NCBI GenBank assembly: GCA_963708625.1
Contig: CAVPSV010000004.1
Coordinates: 1,612,001-1,676,000, forward strand
Source of the DNA: DASXIF01 sp036498145
Lineage (GTDB): Bacteria; Actinomycetota; Actinomycetes; Mycobacteriales; Jatrophihabitantaceae
Direction of reading: 5' to 3'
Length of the DNA: 64,000 nt
The notes beneath the pieces were generated by a model. That model was given only the letters and a program-made list of their open reading frames with translations. It was not told the origin of the DNA and ran no database searches. Each line of letters opens with the position of its first letter. Position 1 is the first letter of the stretch. Of the stretch, positions 44,321 through 53,238 are shown one piece after another. The translations under genes were made by a program, and so were the position numbers.

Positions 44321-44367
44321 ACGTGGGGAGGGTTTGTCCCGGAATCCGGGACAAACCCTCCCCACGT
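44321..44367. terminator. perfect 23-bp inverted repeat, bidirectional terminator
   Basis: 23 bases from ACGTGGGGAGGG are repeated in exact reverse complement after one central base. It lies between the convergent MFS and sdhB genes, 5 bp after one stop and 10 bp before the other, and would terminate both transcripts. Confidence 0.85.
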
Positions 44368-44376
44368 GGGTGGGAC

Positions 44377-45129
44377 TTAGGCGCCGCGGCGGCGGATGGT
44401 GCGGGCAATGCGGACAAGCGGATCGAACTTGCGGTCGGCAACGCGTTCCTTCATCGGAATCAGCGCGTTGTCCGTGATCTTGATGTGTTCCGGGCAAACC
44501 TCGGTGCAGCACTTGGTGATGTTGCAGAAGCCCAGGCCGTGGTCCTCCTGTGCGGACAGCTGACGGTCCAGCGTGTCCAGTGGATGCATGTCCAGCTCGG
44601 CGATTCGCATCAGGAACCGCGGACCGGAGAAACTCTCCTTGTTGTCCTCGTGGTCACGGATGACGTGACAGACGTTCTGACACAGGAAGCACTCGATGCA
44701 CTTGCGGAACTCCTGGCTGCGCTCGACGTCGACCTGCGCCATGCGGTACTCGCCCGGTGCCAGCCCGGCCGGCGGCGCGAACGCCGGCAGTTCCTGCGCC
44801 TTCTTGTAGTTGTAGGAGACGTCGGTGACCAGGTCCTTGATCAGCGGGAAGGTGCGCAACGGCGTCACGGTGATCGTCTCGTCCTCGGTGAACGTGGACA
44901 TGCGCGTCATACACAGCAGCCGCGGCCGGCCGTTGATCTCGGCGCTGCACGAACCGCACTTGCCCGCCTTGCAGTTCCACCGCACCGCCAGATCACCGGC
45001 CTGGGTGGCCTGGAGCCGATGAATGATGTCGAGAACGACCTCGCCCTCGTTCACCTCGACGGTGTAATCGGTGAGCGCGCCGGTCTCGTCGTCCCCACGC
45101 CACACCCGGAACTTTGCCTCGTAGCTCAT
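44377..45129 (-). CDS. sdhB: succinate dehydrogenase iron-sulfur subunit
   Basis: A 250-residue protein with three Fe-S clusters. The 2Fe-2S ligands are in WNCKAGKCGSCSAEINGRPRL then LC, and the 3Fe-4S and 4Fe-4S ligands in CIECFLCQNVC and TKCCTEVCPEH. It carries electrons from SdhA to the membrane subunit. The ATG at 45129 follows the sdhA stop by 76 bp. The close match in order to the mycobacterial Sdh1 operon suggests the same single-anchor enzyme type. Confidence 0.95.
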   Translation of the reverse strand: MSYEAKFRVWRGDDETGALTDYTVEVNEGEVVLDIIHRLQATQAGDLAVRWNCKAGKCGSCSAEINGRPRLLCMTRMSTFTEDETITVTPLRTFPLIKDLVTDVSYNYKKAQELPAFAPPAGLAPGEYRMAQVDVERSQEFRKCIECFLCQNVCHVIRDHEDNKESFSGPRFLMRIAELDMHPLDTLDRQLSAQEDHGLGFCNITKCCTEVCPEHIKITDNALIPMKERVADRKFDPLVRIARTIRRRGA

Positions 45130-45205
45130 GCGTGTCCTCGCTCCGCTCCGGGCACGCATGAGGCACCAAGCGCACTGTTCTTATTCATTCGCTCGCTGCG
45201 CTCGC

Positions 45206-47131
45206 TCATGCCTCGACCTTCTCGGGCTGGGGGACGGCGGACAGTTCGCCTTCGGACAGGTACTTCGCCAGCTCGTCGCGGTCGAACATCGTGATCAGGT
45301 CACCGCGCATCGGCGACATCGCCTGCTTGGTCACCTCGATATCGTCACCGGCGGCGGCGCAGATCAGGTTCACCTTGCGCCACTCCGGGTCCATGCCCGG
45401 GTAGTCGTCGCGAGTGTGACCGCCGCGCGACTCCTCGCGGATCAACGCCGCCCGGGCCACGCACTCGCTTACCGCGATCATGTTCCGCAAGTCGAGGGCG
45501 AGGTGCCAGCCAGGGTTGAACTGCCGATGGCCCTCGACACCGACCCGCTGCGCCCGCTCCTTCAACGCCTGCAAGCGCTCCAGCGCCTCCTGCATCTCGC
45601 CGGCCTTGCGGATGATGCCGACCAGGTCGTTCATCGTCTGCTGCAACTCCTGGTGCAGCGTGTACGGGTTCTCCGCCGAACCGCCGGCGGGCGGGTCGAA
45701 CGGCGCGAGCGCGGTCTGCTCCGCCGCCGTGAGCTGCTCATCCGACAGCGGCGGGTACTGCCCATGCATGGTCGCGACGTAGGCCGCGGCGCCGTCGCCG
45801 GCCCGCTTACCGAACACCAGCAGGTCCGACAGCGAGTTACCGCCGAGCCGATTCGACCCGTGCATGCCACCGGCGACCTCACCGGCCGCGAACAGGCCCG
45901 GCACCCGCGTCGCCGCGGCCGTGTCGGGCTCGACCTCGACGCCGCCCATCACGTAGTGGCAGGTGGGGCCGATCTCCATCGGCTCCTTGGTGATATCGAC
46001 GTCCGCCAGCTCCTTGAACTGGTGGTGCATCGACGGCAGCCGCTTGAGGATGTACTCCGGCGAGCGGCGGGACGCGATGTCCAGGAACACCCCGCCGTGC
46101 GGTGAGCCGCGCCCGGCCTTCACCTCGGAGTTGATCGCGCGGGCAACCTCGTCGCGCGGCAGCAGCTCGGGCGGGCGCTTGTTGTGATCGGGGTCGGTGT
46201 ACCAGCGGTCGGCCTCGTCCTCGGTCTCCGCGTACTGGCCGCGGAAGACGGCCGGTACGTAGTCGAACATGAACCGCTTGCCCTCGGAGTTGCGCAACAC
46301 GCCACCGTCACCGCGCACCGACTCGGTAACCAGGATCCCCTTCACCGACGGCGGCCAGACCATGCCGGTCGGGTGGAACTGGACGAACTCCATGTTCAAC
46401 AGCGTCGAGCCGGCGCGCAGCGCGAGCGCGTGCCCGTCGCCGGTGTACTCCCACGAGTTCGAGGTGACCTTGAACGACTTGCCGATACCGCCGGTGGCCA
46501 GCACGACGGCCGGCGCGCGGAACGCGACGAAGCGGCCGGACTCGCGCCAGTACCCGAACGCACCGGAGATGCGACCGGAGGGGTCCTTGAGCAGTTCGGT
46601 GATCGTGCATTCGGCGAACACCTTGAGCTTGCCGTCCGACGCCCCGCTCTGGCCGTGCTCCTTGGCGTCGTCCTGCTGCAACGAGACGATCTTCTGCTGC
46701 AGGGTGCGGATCAGCTCCAGGCCGGTGCGGTCACCCACGTGCGCGAGGCGCGGGTACTCGTGACCGCCGAAGTTGCGCTGGCTGATCTTCCCATCCGGCG
46801 TTCGGTCGAACAGGGCGCCGTAGGTCTCCAGCTCCCAGACCCGCTGCGGTGCCTCCTTGGCGTGCAGTTCCGCCATTCGCCAGGAGTTCAGGAACTTGCC
46901 GCCACGCATGGTGTCGCGGAAATGCACCTGCCAGTTGTCGTGACTGTTCACGTTGCCCATTGAGGCGGCAATGCCGCCCTCGGCCATCACGGTGTGCGCC
47001 TTGCCGAACAGCGACTTGCAGATCACCGCGACGCGCAGGCCGGCCTCGCGCGCGGCGATCGCGGCACGCAGCCCGGCGCCACCCGCCCCGATGACCAGGA
47101 CGTCGTAGTTGTGCTTCTCGATCTCGCTCAC
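45206..47131 (-). CDS. sdhA: succinate dehydrogenase flavoprotein subunit
   Basis: The 641-residue catalytic subunit. FAD binding starts with VLVIGAGGAGLRAAIAAREA; the covalent-FAD histidine lies in GKAHTVMAEGGIAA; HPTGM and the active-site arginine in EESRGGHTRDDYPG are present. It oxidises succinate to fumarate and feeds the quinone pool. The gene is intact, between sdhC (15 bp upstream) and sdhB. Confidence 0.96.
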   Translation of the reverse strand: MSEIEKHNYDVLVIGAGGAGLRAAIAAREAGLRVAVICKSLFGKAHTVMAEGGIAASMGNVNSHDNWQVHFRDTMRGGKFLNSWRMAELHAKEAPQRVWELETYGALFDRTPDGKISQRNFGGHEYPRLAHVGDRTGLELIRTLQQKIVSLQQDDAKEHGQSGASDGKLKVFAECTITELLKDPSGRISGAFGYWRESGRFVAFRAPAVVLATGGIGKSFKVTSNSWEYTGDGHALALRAGSTLLNMEFVQFHPTGMVWPPSVKGILVTESVRGDGGVLRNSEGKRFMFDYVPAVFRGQYAETEDEADRWYTDPDHNKRPPELLPRDEVARAINSEVKAGRGSPHGGVFLDIASRRSPEYILKRLPSMHHQFKELADVDITKEPMEIGPTCHYVMGGVEVEPDTAAATRVPGLFAAGEVAGGMHGSNRLGGNSLSDLLVFGKRAGDGAAAYVATMHGQYPPLSDEQLTAAEQTALAPFDPPAGGSAENPYTLHQELQQTMNDLVGIIRKAGEMQEALERLQALKERAQRVGVEGHRQFNPGWHLALDLRNMIAVSECVARAALIREESRGGHTRDDYPGMDPEWRKVNLICAAAGDDIEVTKQAMSPMRGDLITMFDRDELAKYLSEGELSAVPQPEKVEA

Positions 47132-47146
47132 GGCTACCCGTTCCTG

Positions 47147-47965
47147 TCAGTTCACGATGCGCGGATCGCCGAACGCGCCGGATGCGACCAGCGCGATGTA
47201 GGCGTCGGTCGCCATCAGCGTGCCGAGGGTGACCCAGGCCAGCTGCATGTGCCTGGTGTTGAGCTTGGAGACGAGTGTCCAGGCCCGGTAGCGCAGCGGA
47301 TGGCGGGAGAAGCTGCGCAGCCGTCCACCGACCACGTGCCGGCAAGAGTGGCAGGAGAGCGTGTACGTCCACAGCAGCACGACGTTCACCAGCATGACGA
47401 GCGTGCCGAGGCCGAAACCAAAGCTGTCGTTCGGCCCGCGGAAGGCGCGGATCAGATCCCACGTGTTGATCAGGGAGATGAGCAGCGCGACGTAGAAGAA
47501 GTAGCGGTGCAGGTTCTGGATGATCAGCGGGAAGCGCGTCTCACCGGTGTACTTGGCGTGCGGCTCGGCCACCCCGCAGGCCGGCGGGGACGCCCAGAAC
47601 GCGCGGTAGTACGCGCGGCGGTAGTAGTAGCAGGTGAGCCGGAAGCCGAGCAGGAACGGCAGCACCACGATCGCCAGCGGGATGAACGGCGGGAAGTGAC
47701 CGAACCAGGTGCCGAAGTCCCGGGCGGCGGACGGGCAGCTGGCGGTGACGCACGGCGAGGTGAACGGGGAGAGGTAGTGGTCGCCCGCGACGTAATAGGC
47801 GCGCTGGCTGGCAGTGCGCAACACGGCGTAGAGCACCCAGATGCTCAGCAGCGACACGGTCAGCAGCGGTGCCTGCCACCAGCGATCGGTGCGCAGGGTG
47901 CGGGCGCCGATGGGGACGCGGCCCGGGGCGCCGACTCCTTGGGTGAGGGTGCGGGAGCTGGTCAC
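47147..47965 (-). CDS. sdhC: succinate dehydrogenase membrane anchor subunit
   Basis: A 272-residue membrane protein with about five segments, of the single-anchor type seen in mycobacterial Sdh1. PLLTVSLLSIWVLYAVLRTA, IPLAIVVLPFLLGFRLTCYY and NLHRYFFYVALLISLINTW are helices. HRYFF, CHSCRHVVGG and NTRHMQLAW supply histidines for haem. The start is a GTG at 47965 that overlaps the stop of a 38-codon upstream frame. Confidence 0.88.
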   Translation of the reverse strand: MTSSRTLTQGVGAPGRVPIGARTLRTDRWWQAPLLTVSLLSIWVLYAVLRTASQRAYYVAGDHYLSPFTSPCVTASCPSAARDFGTWFGHFPPFIPLAIVVLPFLLGFRLTCYYYRRAYYRAFWASPPACGVAEPHAKYTGETRFPLIIQNLHRYFFYVALLISLINTWDLIRAFRGPNDSFGFGLGTLVMLVNVVLLWTYTLSCHSCRHVVGGRLRSFSRHPLRYRAWTLVSKLNTRHMQLAWVTLGTLMATDAYIALVASGAFGDPRIVN

Positions 47966-48078
47966 CGTGCGACGCCCTGGAGCTGCCTGCGCTGGCAGCG
48001 GCGCTGCGGCCGCCGATGGTGCCCGCGTCGCTCGTCGTGCGGCCCGTTTCGTCGGGCCAGCTCGGACGGACGATTCAT
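47962..48078 (-). CDS. small arginine-rich leader frame coupled to sdhC
   Basis: A 38-codon frame starts with ATG at 48078, preceded by CAGGAG at a good distance, and ends with TGA inside GTGA, overlapping the sdhC start by 4 bases. The product (MNRPSELARRNGPHDERRGH and on) is basic and has no known domain. It may be a coupling leader for sdhC or an unconserved chance frame. The 336 bp upstream (48079-48414) hold only short CCCTCGCCTCG repeats. Confidence 0.45.
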   Translation of the reverse strand: MNRPSELARRNGPHDERRGHHRRPQRRCQRRQLQGVAR

Positions 48079-48414
48079 GGGCGACTCCTGATGTGAGGCC
48101 ACGGAAGCGACTCTAGGTAAACGTGGCGTTTCTGGCGCGAGAATGTAGCCAAGTTAATGCCGTTCGATGCGCCCGGGTGCCGCGTGGCGGTCTTGCGTCA
48201 CACCCGCGTCAGCCGATACGGCCCGATCTGGGCCGGCGAGGCAATGGCTCGCTTCGCCAGTCCGCCCTCGCCTCGCTGCGCCACTCCGCCCTCGCCTCGC
48301 GCAAGAGCCGTGTAAGCTCGTGTGCTGGCGCGAAGGCGGTTGGCTCGGCCGGCTCCGAAATCTGTGTGCCCTGATTTCCGGTGCCCGTTCGATCCTTTCC
48401 CAGCCCTCGCGACT

Positions 48415-48487
48415 GCCCCCTTAGCTCAGTCGGCAGAGCGTCTCCATGGTAAGGAGAAGGTCTACGGTTCGATTCCGTAAGGGGGCT
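48415..48487 (+). tRNA. thrT: tRNA-Thr (GGT)
   Basis: 73 nt. The acceptor GCCCCCT pairs with AGGGGGC, the anticodon stem is TCTCC/GGAGA around ATGGTAA with anticodon GGT, and the T-arm is TACGGTTCGATTCCGTA. CCA is not encoded. Confidence 0.95.
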
Positions 48488-48593
48488 CTCCGGCAGCACC
48501 GCTCCGCGTCCGCTCGGCGACAAGGAAAAGCGCAGCCGCCCGGCGAAAGCAAAGCGCAGCCGCCGGGGCGGCGGGGAGCTCTACAGCCGGGAC

Positions 48594-48667
48594 GGCGGGG
48601 TAGCTCAGTCTGGTAGAGCAAGCGGCTCATAATCGCTGTGTCGCCGGTTCAAGTCCGGCCCTCGCTA
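48594..48667 (+). tRNA. metT: tRNA-Met (CAT)
   Basis: 74 nt. The anticodon loop is CTCATAA with anticodon CAT and the T-arm is CCGGTTCAAGTCCGG. The acceptor stem has two G-U pairs. Its place between tRNA-Thr and rpmG, as in mycobacteria, marks it as the elongator. Confidence 0.93.
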
Positions 48668-48717
48668 CACGTACGGCCCCGCTCATCGCATCGACATGAA
48701 GAAGGAAGGTCACACCC

Positions 48718-48882
48718 GTGGCAGCCACCGACGTTCGACCCAAGATCACCTTGGCGTGCCAGGTGTGTAAGCACCGCAACTACATCACCAAGAAGAACCG
48801 GCGTAACGACCCAGACCGCCTTGACTTGAAGAAGTTCTGCCCGAACTGCGGTAAGCACACCGAACACCGCGAGACCCGCTGA
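48718..48882 (+). CDS. rpmG: 50S ribosomal protein L33
   Basis: A 54-residue ribosomal protein starting at a GTG after GAAGGAAGG. It reads AATDVRPKITLACQVC with CxxC, YITKKNRRNDPDRLDLKKFC and CPNCGKHT, so all four zinc cysteines are present (the zinc-binding form). Order with the two tRNAs upstream and hadA downstream matches mycobacteria. Confidence 0.95.
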   Translation: MAATDVRPKITLACQVCKHRNYITKKNRRNDPDRLDLKKFCPNCGKHTEHRETR

Positions 48883-49038
48883 GCGACGCCGCTCGATCGG
48901 CCAGGCATACCGTCTGCGGCGCATGAAGAACCTGTGACGTGAAGTCGCGCTAACTTTGGCGCGCCGTTACCCTGTCCCGCACGGGCCGACCGCCCGTCCC
49001 GCCCGGCACGGGCGGTGGGCCGTCGCAGGGGGCACGCC

Positions 49039-49794
49039 ATGCAGGATGCGTCGCTGGCCGGTAGCCCGGCACCGCGAGGCACCGCCATTGCCCGCCCGAA
49101 CGGCGGCGTCACCGAGCCCACCGACGGCCGCCGATTGCGGTGGACCCAGCACCGGGCGATCCGTCGCGAAGCCTTCGTCGTGGCCGGCGCCGACGCCATC
49201 GACCGGTTCGGGCCTCGCGCGAGCGCCGAGCAGATCGCCGAGGTCGCCGGTGTCAGCCGCACCGTGCTGTACCGCTACTTCCGCGATCGCGAGGATCTGC
49301 GCCTTGCGATCGCCGACCACGTCGCCGACCGGGTGGTCCAGAGCGTCCTGCCGAACCTCAACGTCACCCCGGAGTCGACGCCGCGGCAGGTGATCGAGGC
49401 GGTGATCTCGGTGATCATCGGATGGCTCGACGAGCACCCGAACCTTTACTACTTCCTGCGCAGTCGCCGCGACGGGACGTCGCTGAAATCGGTGGAGAGC
49501 ACGCTGGCGGACCGGGTGGCCGCGTTGCTCAAGGTGTTCGTGATGTTCTTCGGTATCGACGCGGACCAGGCCGAGCCGGGTGCGTACGGGATCGTGGGAC
49601 TGGTGGAGGCCACCGGGTCCTGGTGGCTGAGCAGGCGGAGCATGTCACGGGAGAAGCTCACCGAGCTGCTGTGCGGCGGCGTGTGGAACCTGCTCGACGG
49701 CACCGCGCGCGCCAGCGGAATCCGCATCGGCTACGACGAGCCCCTGCCGTCGGCCGTGATCACCGCACAGCTGCCGCCGGGCGGGTCCGAGTAA
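49039..49794 (+). CDS. TetR/AcrR family transcriptional regulator
   Basis: A repressor of about 251 residues. The helix-turn-helix is RFGPRASAEQIAEVAGVSRT then VLYRYFRDREDLRLAIADHV. A 30-residue disordered N-terminus precedes it; the start could also be the ATG at 49015. The ligand domain shares its end with the TetR protein at 2135-2800. The DUF4873 gene follows after 24 bp and is probably under its control. This pair is inserted between rpmG and hadA relative to mycobacteria. Confidence 0.88.
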   Translation: MQDASLAGSPAPRGTAIARPNGGVTEPTDGRRLRWTQHRAIRREAFVVAGADAIDRFGPRASAEQIAEVAGVSRTVLYRYFRDREDLRLAIADHVADRVVQSVLPNLNVTPESTPRQVIEAVISVIIGWLDEHPNLYYFLRSRRDGTSLKSVESTLADRVAALLKVFVMFFGIDADQAEPGAYGIVGLVEATGSWWLSRRSMSREKLTELLCGGVWNLLDGTARASGIRIGYDEPLPSAVITAQLPPGGSE

Positions 49795-49818
49795 AGCCCA
49801 CGACCAAGGAGGGATGCG

Positions 49819-50130
49819 ATGACCGCATCCGAGATTGATCACGACGACGGGTACGACGGACCCGCCGAACTCGTCACCGACACCGCGACGATCGCGGTGC
49901 AGGTGAGGTTGCGCGGCCAGTTCGAGCCGATCACCGGCTCCTACCACTGGTACGGGCGGGTCGCCGCCAGCGACCAGGTCGCGCAGCTGATCGGGACGGG
50001 TGGCCGCAAGGTCCGGCTGCGCACTCCACACGGCGAGGCGGAGACCTCGCTCGCGGACGTCGACCCGTGGGGCCGGCCCCGGGTCGAGGGCTTCGGCGCC
50101 GCACCCTTCGACGTCGTCACCGACGTCTGA
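49819..50130 (+). CDS. DUF4873 domain protein
   Basis: A 103-residue beta-rich protein with YDGPAELVTDTATIAVQVRL, the conserved GSYHWYGRVA and the end DPWGRPRVEGFGAAPFDV. This domain is found alone or fused to flavin monooxygenases in actinomycetes. AAGGAGG precedes the start. Its role is unknown. Confidence 0.8.
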   Translation: MTASEIDHDDGYDGPAELVTDTATIAVQVRLRGQFEPITGSYHWYGRVAASDQVAQLIGTGGRKVRLRTPHGEAETSLADVDPWGRPRVEGFGAAPFDVVTDV

Positions 50131-50298
50131 CCAGCCGGGCAGGCTGAACACTGGATTGTCAGCAGTTGGGGGAGACATCTGCTGAGCCTCGCGGGCAGCC
50201 GGTGCTGCCGGTCGCGGTGTAGCTCAGATACGGCGAGCGAGGAATGCAGCCGAGGTCAGCCGACAGACTCCACGTATCGGGATAATTCCGACAAACCA

Positions 50299-50682
50299 TT
50301 ACGTGAGGGCCCCGATAAGAGCAATCACTTCGTCGGTTATCGGACAGATCCAAACCGCGGACCCGCCAACTAGCCCCGGGGTCAATGGATGCGCGGTCGG
50401 ATGCTGCGGGCACTCAGGCCAGTTCGTGCTCCGCCCAGCTGCCCAAAGTTCCTCGATGACCCAGCTCTGAACCTGGTCGGCCGCCCATGCAACGTTTTCC
50501 GTGGACGTCGCCGAGCGATCGATCGTGACGCCGGAGCCCGTTCCGTCAGAACCCCACAGCATCGCCGAGGCTTGTCCCCGATCGCTGGACTCTTCCGCCC
50601 GCTCGATGCGGGGCACCGGTGCGGGGGTGGTCGCAACATCATCGAGCACAGGTTGCAAGGCCTGGTCGAGCAACGGGTCCAC
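50299..50682 (-). CDS. conserved hypothetical protein with zinc-ribbon-like end
   Basis: A 127-residue protein starting at GTG. The first half is helical (VDPLLDQALQPVLDDVAT, NVAWAADQVQSWVIEELWA). The end WPECPQHPTAHPLTP and VWICPITDEVIALIG has Cys-x-x-His and a second cysteine strand, like a common actinomycete hypothetical family with a small metal site. It stands alone on the minus strand between plus-strand genes. Confidence 0.68.
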   Translation of the reverse strand: MDPLLDQALQPVLDDVATTPAPVPRIERAEESSDRGQASAMLWGSDGTGSGVTIDRSATSTENVAWAADQVQSWVIEELWAAGRSTNWPECPQHPTAHPLTPGLVGGSAVWICPITDEVIALIGALT

Positions 50683-50884
50683 CGGTCGTTCTCCGCTAGT
50701 GTCGTGCCGTACTTGGCCTACGGAATCTACGCGAAACGGACTTGCGCCCGGTCATCGTTCGCACGCCGCTCCCGCCTTTGATGCGACGGGAACGGCAGTG
50801 GCTCACGCCGACCTTCCGCCGACTCCGCCGCCAGCATCCGAACCGCCAGATATGTAACCGATCCGGCCGGGTAAGGAGCGACGC

Positions 50885-51334
50885 GTGACTGTCGACCCGT
50901 CATTCATCGGGCGGACGTACCCGCCCACCGAGCCGTACCAGGTCAGCCGCGAGAAGATCCGCGAATTCGCGGACGCGGTCAACGACCCGAACCCGATCTA
51001 TCGCGACCCCGCCGCCGCGCAGGCCGCAGGTCACCCGGACGTGATCGCGCCGCCGACGTTTCCGATCATCCTGACGCTCAATGCCGGCCGGCAGGTGATC
51101 CTCGATCCCCAACTCGGCATCGACTACACCAGGGTCGTGCACGGCGAGCAGCGTTTCGTGCACAACCGTGCGGTCCAGGCCGGCGACGTGCTGCAGGTGG
51201 TGATCACGATCGAGGACGTCCGGGTCGCGGCGGGCAACGACATCGTCACCACCCGGGCCGACGTCGCCACTCCCGACGGCGAGCAGGTCCTCACCGCATA
51301 CTCGACCATCGTGGCCCGGGGGACTGCGGCATGA
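50885..51334 (+). CDS. hadA: (3R)-hydroxyacyl-ACP dehydratase subunit HadA
   Basis: A 149-residue MaoC-like hot-dog protein. The loop that would carry the catalytic pair reads FADAVNDPNPIYRD, lacking the histidine, as in mycobacterial HadA, which supports substrate binding while HadB does catalysis. It serves type II fatty acid (mycolate-type in mycobacteria) elongation. The end overlaps hadB by 4 bases. Confidence 0.88.
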   Translation: MTVDPSFIGRTYPPTEPYQVSREKIREFADAVNDPNPIYRDPAAAQAAGHPDVIAPPTFPIILTLNAGRQVILDPQLGIDYTRVVHGEQRFVHNRAVQAGDVLQVVITIEDVRVAAGNDIVTTRADVATPDGEQVLTAYSTIVARGTAA

Positions 51335-51750
51335 CCGCGCAGTTGACCCCAGGCACCGAGTTGCCGGCGCGCACGTTCCCGATCAGCCGGTTCGACCTGA
51401 TCCGCTACGCCGGCGCCTCCGGCGACTTCAACCCGATCCACTGGAACGAGCGGTTCGCCACCTCGGTCGGGTTGCCGGACGTGATCGCGCACGGCATGTT
51501 CACCATGGCCACCGCGATTCGGGTGGTCACCGACTGGGTCGGCGACCCGGGCGCAGTGGTCGAGTACTCGGTGCGCTTCACCCGTCCGGTCGTCGTCCCT
51601 GATCCCGACGGCGCCACGCTCACCGTTGCCGGAGTCGTGCGCGAAGTGCGCGACGACGGACTGGTGGCGATCGATCTCACCGCGACGGTCGACGAACAGA
51701 CCGTGCTCGCCAAAGCCCGAGCGGTCCTCCGCCCGCCCGGGTCGGAGTGA
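51331..51750 (+). CDS. hadB: (3R)-hydroxyacyl-ACP dehydratase subunit HadB
   Basis: A 139-residue MaoC hot-dog hydratase with the catalytic Asp32 and His37 in SGDFNPIHWNE. VIAHGMFTMATAIRVVTDWV lines the acyl tunnel. It forms a heterodimer with HadA and dehydrates 3-hydroxyacyl chains. No hadC follows; instead its stop overlaps a peptidase gene (GTGA). Confidence 0.9.
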   Translation: MTAQLTPGTELPARTFPISRFDLIRYAGASGDFNPIHWNERFATSVGLPDVIAHGMFTMATAIRVVTDWVGDPGAVVEYSVRFTRPVVVPDPDGATLTVAGVVREVRDDGLVAIDLTATVDEQTVLAKARAVLRPPGSE

Positions 51751-53204
51751 TCCGCCGCACGCTACGTGCATCGGTCGCGCTCATCGCGATCCCGGTCCTC
51801 AGCGTCTGCCTGCTGGCTGCCTGTACCGGCACCACCGCCGGGCACGCGTCCCGGCTCACCACGAGCACATCCGGCAGCGCAACACGCAGCCCCACGCCGA
51901 CGACGACCACGACGACACTGCCGGCCGACGCCTGCCCGGCCGGTTACACACCACCCGACCCCAACCGGCCCAAGGTCGCGCTCGCGTTCACGATCTCGCC
52001 GGACCTCACCACCGTGCACGGCACCGAGCACGTCCAGTTCACGCCAGACCTGCCGATCACCGAACTCGTCTTCCGTCTCACCGCGAACACCGCGCCCACT
52101 GTGGCCGAGGGCAACCGCATCGTCGTCACCTCTGCACGAGCCGATCACGGGGCACTGGCGCCGCGATACACCGCTGCCGGTGCTGCGGCATCGACGCAAG
52201 GTGGGTTGCTGCACATCCCGTTCCCGACCACCGTCGCCGCGGGTACGACGGTCACCGCCGACATCGCCTTCACCCTCACCGTCGGACCGGTCTCCTTCGA
52301 CCGGTTCGGCCGGGCCGACGGGTATGCGTGGTTCGGTTCGGGGCAACCGCTGCTGGCCTGGGAGCGCGGCTTCGGGTGGCATACCGAAGACATGATCAAG
52401 TTCACCGCGGAGAGCGCCACCAGCGAGGCGATGGACACCACGCTCGCGGTCACCGCCCCCGCCGATCTCACCGTGATCATGTCCGGTGATCCCCCGCAGC
52501 CGGCCGCGAGCGGCGGCACGCGCACCTGGCGCTCGAGCATCGCCACGGCGCGCGACGTGAGCGTCGCCGTCGGGCCGTTCCAGGTGGCCGATCAGATCGT
52601 CGACGGAGTCCGGTTGCGGGTCGGCGCGTTCTCGACCAGCTTGCGCGACGAGCTGGTGCCCGAGTTCGCCCGGGCGATCCGGGCACTCGTCCCGCGCTAC
52701 GGACCGTTCCCGTTCCCGTCCCTGTCCGTGGCGCGAGTACCAGCCGGCGGCGGCGGCGTGGAATACCCGAGTTCCATCCTGATGCTGGACGGCACCCGGT
52801 TGGTCGCCGTGCACGAAACCGCGCACCAGTGGTTCTACGCGATGGTCGGCGATTCGCAGGCATTGCACCCGTGGCTGGACGAGGCCTTCGCCCAGTACTC
52901 CGAGCAGCTCACCGACGACGACCCGGGGCCGCAGTCGGTGCTCAACGAGCCCGGCGTCGTAGACCGCTCCACCGAGTCGTACGGATCTGCGGAAGCCGCC
53001 TACTACCACATCACCTACGACAAGGGAGCGGCTGCGCTGCTCGCCGCCCGGACCGCGGCCGGGCCGGCGGCCTGGGACGCGGCCGTGCGGTGTTACGTCA
53101 ACCGAAACGCCTGGCGCATCGCCAATCCGTCCGACTTCGCGGCTGCGATCGCAGCGTTGCCGGCCGCCGTTGCGGTGCTCCGCAAGGCCGGCGCGTTGCC
53201 GTGA
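51747..53204 (+). CDS. lipoprotein zinc aminopeptidase, M1 family
   Basis: A 485-residue exported lipoprotein. The lipobox LLAAC puts the lipid on Cys26. A Ser/Thr-rich linker leads to the M1 beta domain and the catalytic domain with HETAHQWFYAMVGD (zinc histidines) and the third ligand Glu in WLDEAFAQYSEQL. The GAMEN-like strand GGGGVEYPSS is a variant, so peptide specificity may differ. Start is a GTG in the overlap with hadB, so it is translationally coupled to lipid synthesis genes. Confidence 0.87.
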   Translation: MIRRTLRASVALIAIPVLSVCLLAACTGTTAGHASRLTTSTSGSATRSPTPTTTTTTLPADACPAGYTPPDPNRPKVALAFTISPDLTTVHGTEHVQFTPDLPITELVFRLTANTAPTVAEGNRIVVTSARADHGALAPRYTAAGAAASTQGGLLHIPFPTTVAAGTTVTADIAFTLTVGPVSFDRFGRADGYAWFGSGQPLLAWERGFGWHTEDMIKFTAESATSEAMDTTLAVTAPADLTVIMSGDPPQPAASGGTRTWRSSIATARDVSVAVGPFQVADQIVDGVRLRVGAFSTSLRDELVPEFARAIRALVPRYGPFPFPSLSVARVPAGGGGVEYPSSILMLDGTRLVAVHETAHQWFYAMVGDSQALHPWLDEAFAQYSEQLTDDDPGPQSVLNEPGVVDRSTESYGSAEAAYYHITYDKGAAALLAARTAAGPAAWDAAVRCYVNRNAWRIANPSDFAAAIAALPAAVAVLRKAGALP

Positions 53205-53238
53205 GCAGTGGGGCTGACGCGAGCTGACCCCGTCGGGC

